Source of the DNA: Gnetum montanum
Lineage: Eukaryota > Streptophyta > Gnetopsida > Gnetales > Gnetaceae
NCBI GenBank assembly: GCA_015680685.1
Contig: MNCI01026525.1
Coordinates: 103,314-167,313, forward strand
Direction: 5' to 3'
DNA length: 64,000 nucleotides
Shown: piece after piece, positions 1 through 10,476 of the stretch
Position numbering within the stretch: the stretch's first letter is position 1
Layout: every line of letters starts with the position of its first letter
The notes under the pieces: generated by a model
The model's input: the letters and a program-made list of their open reading frames with translations, nothing else
Database searches by the model: none
Told to the model about the DNA's origin: nothing
Position numbers and translations under genes: made by a program

Positions 1-556
1 GGGGGGGGGGGTCTACAAAATGGGTGAAACACATCTCATCCAGGCCGTGCAGATGTAACACAATTCATCTATGTAACCCCCTTTAACATAAAATGATGGC
101 ATAACTCCATGCAAATGCAATCGCAAGAGAATGCCTGAGTGCTTATCGTGAAGAAGCTATCCCCACTCATTTGGGTCTTCCCCGAACCCCATTTGCACCT
201 TCCCCGAACCTATTTCCTCCCGTACCATTCTATCTCCCATTTCCTTCATCTCTGCTCCTCTATGTTGACAGGGCAACACTTGAGTACCTGTTGATAAATG
301 CTATTGGTACTTTCATCGGTCCGGTGTTTCGTATTCTTTGTCAACGTCTTTCGGGCAAGCCCTCTAACCATCAACAAAGAGGGGCCATTGAAACACCGTG
401 GAAATTGTGAATTGGCCTCAGGTGAAGACTCACGATTTAGGAAAAAGTTCGTGATAGAATTCTAGAAGGTAGAACAAGGCAAAGCAGGGCGAAACGGCGC
501 CCGGCACCAAGTCTCCAAGTTCCTTACAAATTTCAATTTTACTATGTTTTCTGTCT
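1..556. other. Unidentified leading sequence with a poly-G start
   Basis: The window opens with a run of 11 G, which may be a real homopolymer or an assembly edge. The rest is CpG-retaining sequence with one short open frame (171-410, 79 codons) that has no recognisable domain. I see no gene here. The segment leads directly into the GCGTAA cluster and probably belongs to the same unit. Confidence 0.3.
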
Positions 557-980
557 TTACGCTACATTACGCATCATAGCGTAATGACGCTTAGCGTAAT
601 TCTGCTTAACATAGTCTGACATCAGAAGGTAACTTACTTCAGCAGATTTGGTGAAGCTTAAGGCCTAAGCAGCGTAATATGCGACTTCTCGCATATCCTG
701 CTAAGTCTTTTTTCCAAGGTCGGATTTACGCTTTGTTATGCAAGGCAGCATAATGAGCTTCAAAGGGAAAGTCCAAAGGAAGCACGACAGATTAGGCTTC
801 TTTCTTTTTTGCAGATTGATCACTTTATGCTAGTTACGTTACGCAGCGTACGTCAGTGTAATTTATCATCGAGTTGATCATTTTTTATGCTCCACTACGC
901 TTTACTCCGTAAATGAGCGTAAAACAGCTTGACTCACTATTTCCATGCTTTGTTACGCTCTGCCACGCGACGCAGCGTAA
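557..980 (+). promoter_or_regulatory. Cluster of ten GCGTAA/TTACGC hexamers
   Basis: Ten exact copies of GCGTAA or its complement TTACGC start at 557, 567, 579, 594, 672, 726, 839, 917, 953 and 975. Near-copies lie between them, such as GCGTAC at 846. Roughly 0.2 exact hits would be expected by chance in this length. Both orientations occur and spacing is irregular, which fits a transcription-factor binding cluster better than a tandem repeat. It ends about 215 bp upstream of a TATA box. Whether this is a retrotransposon U3 enhancer or a host promoter is not resolved. Confidence 0.6.
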
Positions 981-1110
981 ACAAATGTAATACAACGTAA
1001 AGCCGACTAAAGCAGTTACACATTTGCTATCCATACACGCAATACGCTGATAAGAGTATTGTGTGTAATCATGAAGCAGCTTTGGCAAAAGTGTTGATAG
1101 CATACGTTGC

Positions 1111-1205
1111 AATGTGACGTGACATAACCAGTTTGTCAAGTCAACGGTATCCAGAAAATTCAACACGTGTCATCAAGGCCGTGTCTTTTCTACATGTTAT
1201 AAATA
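1111..1205 (+). promoter_or_regulatory. Core promoter: ACGT elements, G-box and TATA box
   Basis: TGACGTGAC lies near 1111-1119, a palindromic G-box CACGTG at 1164-1169, and TTATAAATA at 1197-1205. The spacing (G-box about 30 bp before the TATA box) is that of a plant RNA polymerase II promoter, and bZIP or bHLH factors bind such ACGT cores. The downstream 800 bp contains no long reading frame, so the unit may be an LTR (U3 then R-U5) rather than a gene promoter. LTR ends could not be fixed. Confidence 0.5.
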
Positions 1206-3330
1206 CCCCAATTGGTGAAGAAAGGCAAAAGGACTTTTTTTTTGAAGGAGAGCAGCGGCTGACATCTTCATCTTTTGGCAGTTATCATCCTTGAGCAGAA
1301 ACAAGAGAAATTTTGGAGCATTTAGCAGCAGGAGTGATCATACCTTTTGGCGAAAATACAGTTCTCCCATCGGTGATCCTTGGCAGTTTTGAGTAGAGAC
1401 TATCCAAAGCGAAGAAGATAGATCAGATCGAGAGATCATCTGGTGCGGTTGGCAAGCTCTATTGACCAGACACAGTTGGTTGATAGACATCCGAGCTTGA
1501 CCTTCCTTGCACTCCATCTTTGGCTTATAACGTAGACCGAGCTCCATTCTGCACTCCTTGTTAAACAGTTTTCTTATTATTTTGTGTATGTTTCGCACAA
1601 GATAATCGGAGTCTTCCCATTGTAACTTTGTATACAAAATACTTGTTTTTTCGGGTCAAAGTACAGATCTTGAAATCACGCATTTCTCTTAAATACGATT
1701 CCCTTTGTCATGTTAACATTGTCATTATTGCAATTTAGCTACATTGTTTTCCTCTCTTTTCGCGATTTTATCGAATCAAATCGTTCCACGAAACACCTAT
1801 AATCTTCGTCGATTTACTGATTTAGTAAGTCCCTGTCTGATCAACAAGATCGTTCAGGGCACTGCAGATTCGTTTTCTCCACCACAGCCCTCGCACGGAT
1901 CCGTGGTTAAGACTGTGTACACGGATTTTGTTTGGTATTCCAGCTGCCGACATTTTCCGTCGTTACAGGTAGGCCTTGGGTACACATCACTAGGGTAATA
2001 TGTTTTCTCCAAGGATTAAAAATTTAAGATTCATCATGAAGCATCCACCTTCCATCTATCTTAATAACCAAAAACTTTGCAAACCTTCTAAGGTACATAT
2101 AGAATAAGGTGAAATGTAGATGATGTTGGGAGTTAAGGTTATCAAGGAGTTTACAGACTTCTTTCCTTAAGCCGTTGACAAGGAATGTGGCCTAGTCAAA
2201 CTTAGTTCCATTAGTTAAGATCTTCATAACCCAAGCTTGTTGAATTTCCATGATTTTATTTTATGATAGAAGCATGGGAAAGACCCTAGATCAGAAGAGA
2301 GGATAAGTTTGGTTTACCTCTTCGATGGTACACTTACTAAAGGAAAATTTAGGACTAGGAGGTGAATTAAGCCAAGATTCTAGCCCCCCGCTATAACTTG
2401 TTTCTTCCTTGCTCTACCTACTACCTAGAAACCATTAGTAGGCATACCAAAAAGATCACTAAACATGAATTCCTTGATGTTTATAATCATAGGGAAACCC
2501 TGGATACCAAAGGAAAATTTGGTAATATTCTCATCAAAAAATTTAATCACATTTTGCATTTTAGCCTATTGCATAAATGGACTAGGTACCATAAGGAGGT
2601 CAAACAAATCTACATCTCTTAACCTCTACTAGATAGCCCTAGGAGCCCTGTTCACCAATGATTCCTATGCATCATCTGCCTCCCCTTACTTGAGGAGAAT
2701 CTTCTCTTGAGTCTAACCTAAAACGATCACAATGATGGTAGACTCATGCATGGAATCTATGATTTGAAGTGATTAACATGTTATTTGTAAGAACATTAAA
2801 AACTAAAAATTATAAAAACAGTAAAATGTTGGCCTTATTAAAATCATTTTTACTTTACCAGATTAGATGAATGTTGGTGAATGATGGGAGCTCTTTCATG
2901 TATGCCTAAATCATGGAATGCCCAAAACTCGTGTGCACAACTATTAGCAATACATTTTGGTACACTTGAGAATACCACAACTTGTAGTTATTGAACTCCG
3001 CACCAATTTGATTGAGCACTTGAATTCTTATGCTTTTGCCTTGTCTAAACTGCTACAAAGTAGTGTCCAAAACAAATAAAATCTGATCATTAGCCACTAG
3101 TTCTTCAATGTGTACCTTATATCTAAACAAAACAAATAAACAAAACCCAAAAACATCAAGATAAACAACCATAAAACAATACAATCATAAACAAACAAAA
3201 ATGATGCAAAGATTACCCCTCTAGCAAGTAGACAAAGCTGGGAGGATTCTAGAACAAGGAGTTTACCCTATTCCAAATCATCAAAGTGTTATCAAGATGA
3301 TACATTGTCAATTTTGGCATCTCCCAAATC
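1206..3330. other. No gene recognised; R-U5-like then AT-rich sequence
   Basis: From 1206 to about 1990 the sequence keeps CpGs and continues the unit started by the promoter. After about 2000 it becomes AT-rich with few CpGs. Open frames at 1744-1998 and 2398-2622 show no domain I know. No RNA gene or repeat boundary was found. Confidence 0.4.
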
Positions 3331-3439
3331 TATGATAACTATTGAAGTGCCATGGAATGTGTGCTACTATCCTGCTTCATCTCCATAATAGCTTTTGGAT
3401 CATCCTTCATGAACTTGAGGATACATTGAAAACACCCCA

Positions 3440-3565
3440 ACACTAAAGTTTTAGTAATGGCCATTGCAACATCTTTGGCCAAGTGTGACCATATGATCAC
3501 ACTGAATTGTTGTAGCAGATAGAACAAAAACTCCTTAGCACTTGTGTGGAACCACATGAGTTTGC
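3440..3565 (-). repeat. Dispersed segment shared with about 46.34-46.44 kb
   Basis: Read on the minus strand this segment resembles plus-strand 46340-46440. Both contain AGTGTGAT followed a few bases later by TGGTCACACTT, in similar surroundings. It sits in a 154-codon minus-strand open frame (3339-3803). The best reading frame is not the same in the two copies, so the protein is uncertain. The 46-kb copy lies in a retroelement, which suggests this one is a retroelement fragment too. Confidence 0.45.
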
Positions 3566-3850
3566 TCATCAAATTACATGTGGGAATGCAAGCTATTTTG
3601 GCAAGGCTGCCCGATGAAGCATAAGATGCGCACTGGTTCAACAAGTGCCAATATGGATTTGAGATAGGCCTTGTACATAGCATTAAGGCATTGAAAATCA
3701 CAAAAATATGACAATGAAATTTTAAGGCAAGGATGACAAAGTTGCCATCAAATGTAACCAAAAAAAAATGCTGCTGCCAGTATTGTGTGATGAGGTCATG
3801 CACTTAATTGACTGAAAAGAAAATACTGTGGGAAAATTTACAGTGCTCAT

Positions 3851-4147
3851 GTGAAGGTGCATGATCAGTGTAAAGTAGTCAAGGATTTGAAACGAGTCAT
3901 GCAATGTTGTCATCTGCCTTTAGTTTCTATTGTGCTTGAGGATGTGTGTAACTTTGCATTATTTATGGAGGCATTTAAGGCAGAGGAACAACAGTGGTTG
4001 ATGAAACATCTATCTTTGGTGGAATGTGCTCTCTTACACTTTCAACAATTACTATCAAAAGATGTTTTTGGAATTTTTGATTCGGATCTCCAAGTAAACC
4101 AAATTTTTTCAATAGCTCTTAATAGTTTTAGATTTCATAAGTTCTAA
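3851..4147 (+). pseudogene. Unidentified coding-like remnant
   Basis: A 98-codon frame, open from 3851 to 4147, has a protein-like composition: mixed charged and hydrophobic residues, with Cys, His and Trp in plausible amounts and a stretch reading EAFKAEEQQWLMKHLS. I do not recognise the family. It begins about 50 bp from the end of the minus-strand frame at 3339-3803 and ends just before the kinesin remnant on the other strand. There is no promoter, and the Met is not supported as a start. It may be an exon-derived fragment or part of an old element. Function is unknown. Confidence 0.25.
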
Positions 4148-4157
4148 GTAGTTAGAA

Positions 4158-5397
4158 CGATAATCAAATTTTAAGAAGCATAGCAGATTTAGTGACGATA
4201 TCAAAATTTTCAAAGCTCCTAGAAAATAAAAAATCCGATGCCGACCCAAAGGGAAGACTGTGAATTCCTCGTGTTTGAGGGATCTTGATTAGGAGAAGAT
4301 GAATATTCTTTATATGGTGATAGGCGCCCGGACTGCTCAGGCAATTCAAAATCAGAATGCCTGTCACTGTTTTCTGAGTAATCATCAGCATCTGGAACTT
4401 TTTTTCTGATTCATCACCAAGCATAACTCCGGTAACCTCTCCGACTTTGTCATTCACTTCAGTCCCCACCTCACTCTGAGAACCAGCTATGTTTGAAGTT
4501 ATTTTCGAGCCAAGAAGGATCCTTGCATTACCGTCATTAGAAATGAACTGTGAAGATTGATTAAAACATGGACCGGGAATGATTGGACTCCCTGGGAACT
4601 TTAAATGTGATAACATGCTTGGATACCCTTGCCCTCCCGTGGACATGTTTTGGTGCTGCCCCGGGGAATTGTTAGGTTTTACTCGACATTTCCCAACATT
4701 ACTAGAAACATCCTTCGATTCTTTCGGTGCATTTAATCATTCAATTTAAGCATCCTTTATTGCAACAACATCCTTCAAGTTCACAATCCACTCTCTTAAA
4801 TCTTTGATATTCTTGCTGATATGACATCTCCAAGAGCAGAAAGAGATATGTTGTGCTTCTTCGAGCTTATCACCAGTGACTTCAGATCTGTCAACCCTTT
4901 TACTCCCGGCCAAGTTTATCAGATGAAGAGATCCACGGAGCACTGTTCCGGATGATAAATTATCACTTGTACTTGGGCTGTTAAGACACTGTGCGATCGA
5001 CTGCTGCACTCATTAAAAACCGTTGAACTAACTGCTCTATTCCTATGTCTCATTTTCATTAGTTCCAAGACATAAAGTGTTGGTTCAACAGGCATAATAA
5101 TAGCATCAGGAACACTCAATCCATATGTTTGGGAAATACTTCAGATCCCAAGCTTCTTGGGACCACCCTCACTTGTAAGAAGATCACGAACTTGTTCATT
5201 GTAAGTTTCAATGATCTGTACAGCAACTTCATATTCGAAAACATTTTTCTCCTTAGTGAAATTTGAAAGAGATCATTCAGTGCTCGATATTTAACTCCCC
5301 CGTTTTCCTCAGAAGTTGAATTTGGACCAGTCATGGTAAAGGTTTTTCCTAACCGTGTTTGGCCATATGCTAAAAATGCAGACATTACAGCGAACCA
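4158..5397 (-). pseudogene. Kinesin-14 motor and C-terminal tail, processed-type pseudogene
   Basis: Minus-strand frames give, in order, a P-loop region AYGQTRLGKTFTMTGP (about 5325-5370), YRALNDLF, a switch I segment NECSSRSHSVLT (about 4980-5015), a switch II segment reading LINLAGSKRV (about 4890-4925) with EVTGDKLEEAQHI after it, and then a Ser/Pro-rich tail to about 4160. The pattern fits plant kinesin-14 (KIN14/KP1 type) microtubule motors, whose ATPase motor moves along microtubules. Motor pieces are joined without introns although such genes are intron-rich, so a retrotransposed cDNA is likely. Damage includes several frameshifts (one at a seven-base A run near 4392-4400 on the minus strand), a broken P-loop (GQTGSGKT expected), Asp to Asn and Glu to Lys in DLAGSE, and loss of the motor end after EAQHI. 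The N-terminal half is absent. Confidence 0.85.
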
Positions 5398-6005
5398 AAG
5401 TTCTTTTATTTTATTTTATTTTATCGGAGTCCAGCAGAGGTAGCCTCTACACCACCCATCTGATCATGCCTCGCCAACTTGGAATTTGGAGTCATTATTT
5501 GCTTGTGCGTTTTTATCTCCGAGAATTTAAAATATTGTCAGCATAGAATAAATGAACAAATCCAAAACAAATGAAGTTGTTTCAAGGTTTGTATATAACC
5601 CTATTTATGTTAATACCGTATCGTTCTTCATCTGTTTCCCATGACTAAAATCATACATGTTGGTTGAAAACCGCAAATGTTGGTGGATTTCCTTCATCTA
5701 TAGTATACTATTTATAAATTTATTGTGTGTATATATTTGAACTACAAAATCCTAAGCATGTCGATCATGATTAACCATACGGATACATTGTTACCACACA
5801 CAATGTTGTTAAGCTAGTATGTTATTCTGGGGCCTTTCAATATAAAGAGATGATTATGATTACACCATAGTGTTAGAACCACTACAAGGGCATTTTAGGA
5901 CACATAAACAGTAAGTTGGTGAGGTTTTGTTGGAAAAAAATACTTGTTATGGGTTGAATGAGAAATCCCCGTATTAGTCAGTGTTTGTTCCGACTTCTGT
6001 AGAAT
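5398..6005. other. No gene recognised between two host-gene fragments
   Basis: AT-rich spacer. It contains TTTTATTTTATTTTATTTTA next to the kinesin end (5405-5424), possibly an A-rich tract on the kinesin strand but on the 5' side. Nothing else identifiable was seen. Confidence 0.4.
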
Positions 6006-6255
6006 CCCAACACGTTCTGCTGGTTTTTCACATGGTCAGCAACTTTTGAAACCCGCTGCTGCAACACAGGGAATTCCAGTGCCCAGACAACATAATTTAC
6101 CAGTGTCCTCAACATCCAATTCAATACTTCCTCACCCTCCAATTCATCGAGAGGGAATGCCAATGCCGCCACCACCCAACAAGATGGAGCAACCCGCTGT
6201 AACACTGGATGATTTGTTTAAGAAAATGAAAGCAAGATCTGCTGTGTTCTTTGCT
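6006..6255 (+). pseudogene. Probable Acinus/SAP-type protein C-terminal fragment
   Basis: A plus-strand frame reads a Pro-rich stretch ending PMPPPP, followed by AVTLDDLFKKMKA. The combination of a Pro-rich segment and a TLDDLFRKTKA-like motif is characteristic of the C-terminal region of plant Acinus-like proteins, nuclear RNA-binding factors of the exon junction and splicing machinery. The motif in those proteins is followed by an IYYLPL segment that is not clear here; the sequence after KMKA diverges, so the fragment seems to end at a breakpoint or exon edge. No start and no rest of the gene are present. The family assignment rests on one short motif and is tentative. Confidence 0.4.
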
Positions 6256-6684
6256 TCATTCCGTTTTCACTTTCGCCCTGATCCTCTTCCAACATGATCT
6301 CGGGGCTCTCTTTTAGCCAATCTTCTACCGCCAACCCCATTCACAGAATGCACTGCAGGTCTGACTGCCCTAACCCTACTCTATGGGGTTGTTGGAACAG
6401 GAACAGTAGGGTTTGTCCATTTCCAGTTTCAGTAGTTTACCATCAAGCTGAATATTATTATATCATCGCACCGCTGCTTCAGCATCAGCTTTCTTAGCAA
6501 AAACAGCTTCTTCCCCTATACCCTTTGACCTTCGACTCCTATCACAGTGAATGGCATGACGTTTTACATTGCCTACTTAAAAAACAAGAGAGAGAGAGAG
6601 AAAATGTCAAAGGGATTGTGGTTACATGCCAGAGCGCATGAGCATCCAAGTATCCCCGAAGTGGAGGGGAGTCAAAGATCTCCT
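6256..6684. other. No gene recognised; short GA microsatellite
   Basis: Two overlapping short open frames (6294-6497, 6547-6744) show no domain. A run of alternating GA lies at about 6588-6601. Nothing else was found. Confidence 0.4.
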
Positions 6685-6880
6685 ATGGTATTAATACCAA
6701 TACATAGAGGGACCTCTTCTCTTATGACAACATGGGAACCATGAGAATCCCCACTTAGAATGGCAACCTAGATGGCAGCCTCATGGTATTAATACCAATA
6801 CATAGAGGGACCTCTTCTCTTATGACAACATGGGAACCATGAGAATCCCCACTTAGAATGGCAACCTAGATGGCAGCCCC
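6685..6880 (+). repeat. 98-bp direct tandem duplication
   Basis: The unit beginning ATGGTATTAATACC at 6685 is repeated from 6783 with a period of 98 bp. The two units differ at only one position that I can see, near the end (GCAGCCTC against GCAGCCCC). The near identity marks a recent duplication inside otherwise decayed sequence. Each unit contains the palindrome GGTATTAATACC. Confidence 0.9.
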
Positions 6881-7811
6881 AGATGCAGCATCATCAAGAT
6901 TAATCTGTTTTTGAATTTTTTTTGGAAGTTTGGAACAATTCCCAAACAAAAAGCAATATGGGAAGTTTGGCAATCCAGCACAGGGGCGTAGCCATTGCCA
7001 ATCTGGCTAGGTTCACCCATGCTAGGCATAGGGCCTTGACCAGGTAATATCTACTGTGAAAATTGAGTATTCCCAAATGAAATGTTTTTTTTCAAAAAAA
7101 GTTAAAAAAAAATTAAAAAAAAAGGTATTTCGACATAAACCATAAAACTTGAAACTTATTTTTTAGCTCATTTGCTTATTTCAGTTTTCCCATGTTGCGG
7201 TAACATGGCAAAGGCACTTGGCGGTTTAGGGGTAGGGTTTCTCCGGCAGGCTGCTATTTACAACGGACCCAGCCTTTAGCAGTCTTCTCTCTTTTGCGAG
7301 TAGGCAGGCAGCAGGAGTGTGAAACGCAAACAAACACGTTTTCTTTTCTTTTTTTTCTTCTCTGCCCACGACCAACACCAAACAGCGACGGTGCCAACGC
7401 GAACACCCTCAAGTCTTTCTTTCTGCCTATAAACAGAAACATGGCAGAGACACAGGTTGTATGCACAGGAAACACAAATAACATTAACATCGTTTCGTTC
7501 TTTATTTATTTGCTTTTAAACAACAAAACAGATTTTTTTTTCTCTCTGCCATCTCCAAGAAGCAACCGTGGTGGCAAATAACTTTTACAATTTTCAATAT
7601 TATTATTTGCATTTTATTATGAATTATTTATTGTACTCTTTTAAATTGCACGAATTATTTAACTTTTCTTATTAAAATTTAAAGCTTTTAATATTTTGTT
7701 TAAAATATTGTTATTATTGTTTTGTCACATAGCTTTTCCAGCTGAGACTATTCCGAGGTTTCCGTTCCTATATGGGAGGTGCCCTAGGTTATAACGAGTT
7801 TTCACTGGAAC
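6881..7811. other. No supported gene; poly-A/T tracts and short frames
   Basis: Contains A-rich stretches near 7100-7125. A CpG-retaining block (7200-7450) has short open frames on both strands, including a 24-codon frame 7205-7279, but none shows a recognisable domain. From about 7570 the sequence is very AT-rich. It may be a captured 5' untranslated region or an old promoter; nothing decides this. Confidence 0.35.
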
Positions 7812-7993
7812 AGCAGTCAGCCTAAGAGGTTACAATAATCATGTTCTTAATAAAGTCACGATGTCCAGGAGCATCAGTAACGGTGCAATAGTACTACTTG
7901 GTTTCGAATTCCAAAGAGCACTGTGGATGGTAATACCACATTCACGCTCAGCCTTGAGCTTGTCAAGCACCCAGGCATACTTGAATGACCTCC
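7812..7993 (-). pseudogene. Translation elongation factor EF-1alpha fragment
   Basis: Minus-strand translation gives [18 protein letters not shown], then GITI and ALW, and in a second frame [13 protein letters not shown]. This is the GTP-binding domain I region of eukaryotic EF-1alpha (eEF1A), the GTPase that delivers aminoacyl-tRNA to the ribosome. DAPGHRDF contains the G3 motif DxxG. At least one frameshift separates the two parts. The expected Arg after ERE is Cys and the Asp after GITI is His, and a stop lies where SQADC is expected. Only about 60 of about 447 codons are present, so it is a dead fragment. Confidence 0.88.
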
Positions 7994-8463
7994 TAAGAAT
8001 TTGTTTCTTTCCTACAAACAATTTAAGCGGCTTTTATAACCCCCTTGCTCATTTGTTTCCATTTTCTTTGTACCCTTGTTCATTATCAGCTATATTATAA
8101 GTACGTTGCCATTTTGTAGAAGACAAATTATTTTATGGTGTAAAGAAGCTATCAACTTTGTTACTAGACACTCAACTTTTTTCTTGTAGATAAAATCTAT
8201 CGTTTTCAACATATCAAGATGATTCAGCAAGTCATTTTATTAAGAAAAATTTTATTAGCCATTGCAATTGAATGAGGGATATCTGTGATTTTCTTCATTA
8301 TATTTTGTCTAAGATAGGCTCAGGCAATAAGAGTGCTCAATATTTTCTTATTTTTAATTTTAAGGCTATGCATGAAGTTCATAGTATACTGTTTAAGATG
8401 AAGAGTCTCTCTTTTTGAATTCAAGTTCTTTTGAAATATTAAAATAAAATTTTAATACTATTA
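7994..8463. other. No gene recognised
   Basis: AT-rich sequence with no coding pattern, RNA gene or boundary that I could identify. Confidence 0.4.
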
Positions 8464-8690
8464 CAACCTTGTTGGCCTTATTTGACCTAATTTTATTTGG
8501 TTTTAACTGCAATTTTCTCTTATTTTACTTTGTTTTTACCTTGTTTTACTTTGTTCCTACCTCATTTTACCTTCGTTGGACTTAATTTACCTTGTAGTGA
8601 CCTTGTATGACCTTACTTTATGTTCTTCTACCTTGTTTAGCCTTGCTTTACTATGTTTTGGATCTTATTTTGCCTTAGATTATTCTGTTA
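8464..8690 (+). repeat. Degenerate short tandem repeat of ACCTTGTTTTA type
   Basis: Words such as ACCTTGTT, CTTTGTT, ACCTTGTAG and GCCTTGCTTTA recur about every 10-20 bases across 225 bp, giving a T-rich, imperfect minisatellite. No exact period holds over the whole stretch. It lies just upstream of a gypsy pol fragment. Confidence 0.5.
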
Positions 8691-8784
8691 TTGAAGTATT
8701 TTTTTCATTATTTTAACATTATTTAACAACCATGTCATGTAGATGCCACTTAATATGCTTTTAGTTGACATGTAGGATCTAAAT

Positions 8785-9274
8785 ATGAGTACATGGGAAC
8801 AATTCAACCTACCTCTAAACTTGGTTGGGCCCTATGGTGATGTTGAATGATCAATTGACCTCGAATGCTTAGACCTGGAGCCTGGAAGCCTCTTCAACCA
8901 CATAGCCTCAATAGAGAAATCATTAGAGTGGCCTGAATATCTTGTTGAAATTCTCAACTTAGAGGCTACAGACATCATGAAGGATTCTCTAGTTAAAATT
9001 CCTATTACAACATATATGGTGAGGAGAAAACTTTGAAACTAAGTTCCTCACTTAAATCCTAGCAAGCTCAGAACATTACCAATGTCCTCCAGGATGACAT
9101 TAAAACCTTTGCATGGTCATACTAATACATGTATGGATTAGACCTGGTTTAATTCAATGTAACATTATACTTGACCCTAACATCAAACCCATTAAACAAA
9201 GGGTTAACAAAGTTAGACCAGATTTAGCCTTAGTAGTTCGTGATGAAATCAAGAAAATTTGCCAAGCTAGTTTC
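8785..9274 (+). pseudogene. Ty3/gypsy pol fragment, segment before reverse transcriptase
   Basis: The frame reads STWEQFNLPL, then SLFNHIASIEKSLEWPEYLV, FAWSY, GLDPGLIQCN and KVRPDLALVVRDEIKK, with several stops. The same order occurs on the minus strand at 41400-40900 in a longer gypsy remnant, so this is the same family. In intact elements the FAWSY...GLDP segment leads into the reverse transcriptase; here it is cut at 9274, where a different LTR-like sequence starts with TGTTGGCACA. Only this short stretch remains and it cannot work. Confidence 0.8.
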
Positions 9275-9593
9275 TGTTGGCACATTTTGGCCATTTAATG
9301 TAGCAAGCTTGAAAGAGGATTTTGTTTATCATCTGGTCTGTGTTGATTTGAGAAAGAAATGATTTTCTGAAAGAGCGAGCGGGTTTTGGCACATTAATGG
9401 GCCTTAATGGGTTTTCTAGAAGTTATTCACTATTAAATAAAATGATTGACAGAGTATAACAAGAGAGAAAGCATTGAAAAGCAAGTGAGTAATGCTTTTC
9501 ATGTTCAAGACACTTATATAATGCATCCTGCAACCATAGAAAATTTTTAATATTAACACAGCATGCAGTCAGATTACATTATCCTAGCTTAAA

Positions 9594-9755
9594 CTTTAAA
9601 GCATGGTGCATCACTGTGTGCGCTATTAGAGGATAAAGCTGCATATATCAATGAAGCCAATGTTATTGCCATAATGGAAGAATACTCGGAAAAACTCTGC
9701 TTATTGAAAAGCAACTTTCAAAGGTCACAGGTGTCTGGTAGATTTGCATAGATCG
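9594..9755 (+). pseudogene. Possible captured exon of unknown gene
   Basis: One frame is open for about 53 codons and has a natural protein composition (SLCALLEDKAAYINEANV, then MEEYSEKLCLLKSNF). It starts after a TAA and runs to a TAG at the end of SGRFA. No family was recognised. It lies between the LTR-like start at 9275 and the copia insertion, in the same region that elsewhere carries host-gene fragments. Confidence 0.2.
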
Positions 9756-9947
9756 CATTTACTTTAGTCATGACACTGGCAGTCTGACTATGTTACCATA
9801 CCAATCTCATCAGCAAAGGCTATCGCTCACTGATATATAGCGGTGATCATGACATGTGTGTGCCTTTCTCTGGTTCGGAGGGTTGGACGAGATCGTTGGG
9901 ATACGCCGAATGAATGGCACCTATGGTTGGCGGACAAAAAAATTGCA

Positions 9948-9952
9948 AGGTT
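9948..9952 (+). repeat. Copia target site duplication, left (AGGTT)
   Basis: AGGTT directly precedes the TGTAACAATG start of the left LTR and recurs at 16845-16849 directly after the right LTR. Five bases is the usual duplication length for Ty1/copia integrases. Confidence 0.93.
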
Positions 9953-10462
9953 TGTAACAATGTGATAGCTTTGGACAGCAACATGATAGTTTTCACTGCT
10001 ATCCATTGACAGCTTACGTTGCTATCCTTGGCAAGCAATGTGTGGAAATGATTGTCATCGATTGCAACATATGATGACAACTCATTGCAATCCATCCGTT
10101 GAAATCTATTCATTGTTATCTTGTAATGGTCTCATATTTTTCTAATAAATGGTAACTGATTCCGAGGCCTTTTGGGTTCTTGATGGGAGAACAAGGCACG
10201 GGGAATCAATGGCAGTGTAGCAGTTCAGGTCCCTTTCACAGTCGCTTACAGTCTGCATACACCATCACTGCAGAGCGCCCGTGTGAAAGAAGATCCGGAA
10301 CATTCAGGCATCAATGGCATCAATGGCTGGAGGTCAGTTCGATCTGTTTTTCAAAATTGATTTGTGCATTTTTGTTTCATGCACATTTGTAGATTAAGAG
10401 ATCTATTTTTACATGCTTCCGCTTGTGCAATCCGGTTTTTGATGCACGTAAGATTTCTTTCA
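9953..10462 (+). repeat. Copia 5' LTR (510 bp)
   Basis: Starts TGTAACAATG and ends TTTCTTTCA, giving TG...CA ends. It pairs base for base, without gaps, with the 3' LTR over 510 bp. No strong TATA box was found. The word TGCTATCC recurs in its first 80 bp. Confidence 0.95.
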
Positions 10463-10464
10463 TT

Positions 10465-10476
10465 TGGTATCAGAGA
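10465..10476 (+). other. Copia primer binding site, initiator Met tRNA type
   Basis: TGGTATCAGAGA begins two bases after the 5' LTR. The first 11 bases match the common plant copia PBS complementary to the 3' end of tRNA-iMet (TGGTATCAGAGC); the twelfth is A instead of C. Confidence 0.92.

Noticed and set aside
1-11. Poly-G as a functional element
   Set aside because: It lies at the window edge and may be a sequencing or assembly effect.
885-1166. Minus-strand 93-codon frame
   Set aside because: It is antisense to the promoter-like block, has no domain, and reflects local composition.
3339-3803. Possible HAD/CTD-type phosphatase domain (words KEFLFYLL and VIIWSH)
   Set aside because: The Asp-based catalytic motif is absent, and the 46-kb copy fits better in another frame, so the resemblance may be chance.
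7205-7279. A 24-codon frame starting MAKALGGLGVGFL
   Set aside because: It is protein-like but very short, matches no family I can name and has no continuation in any frame.
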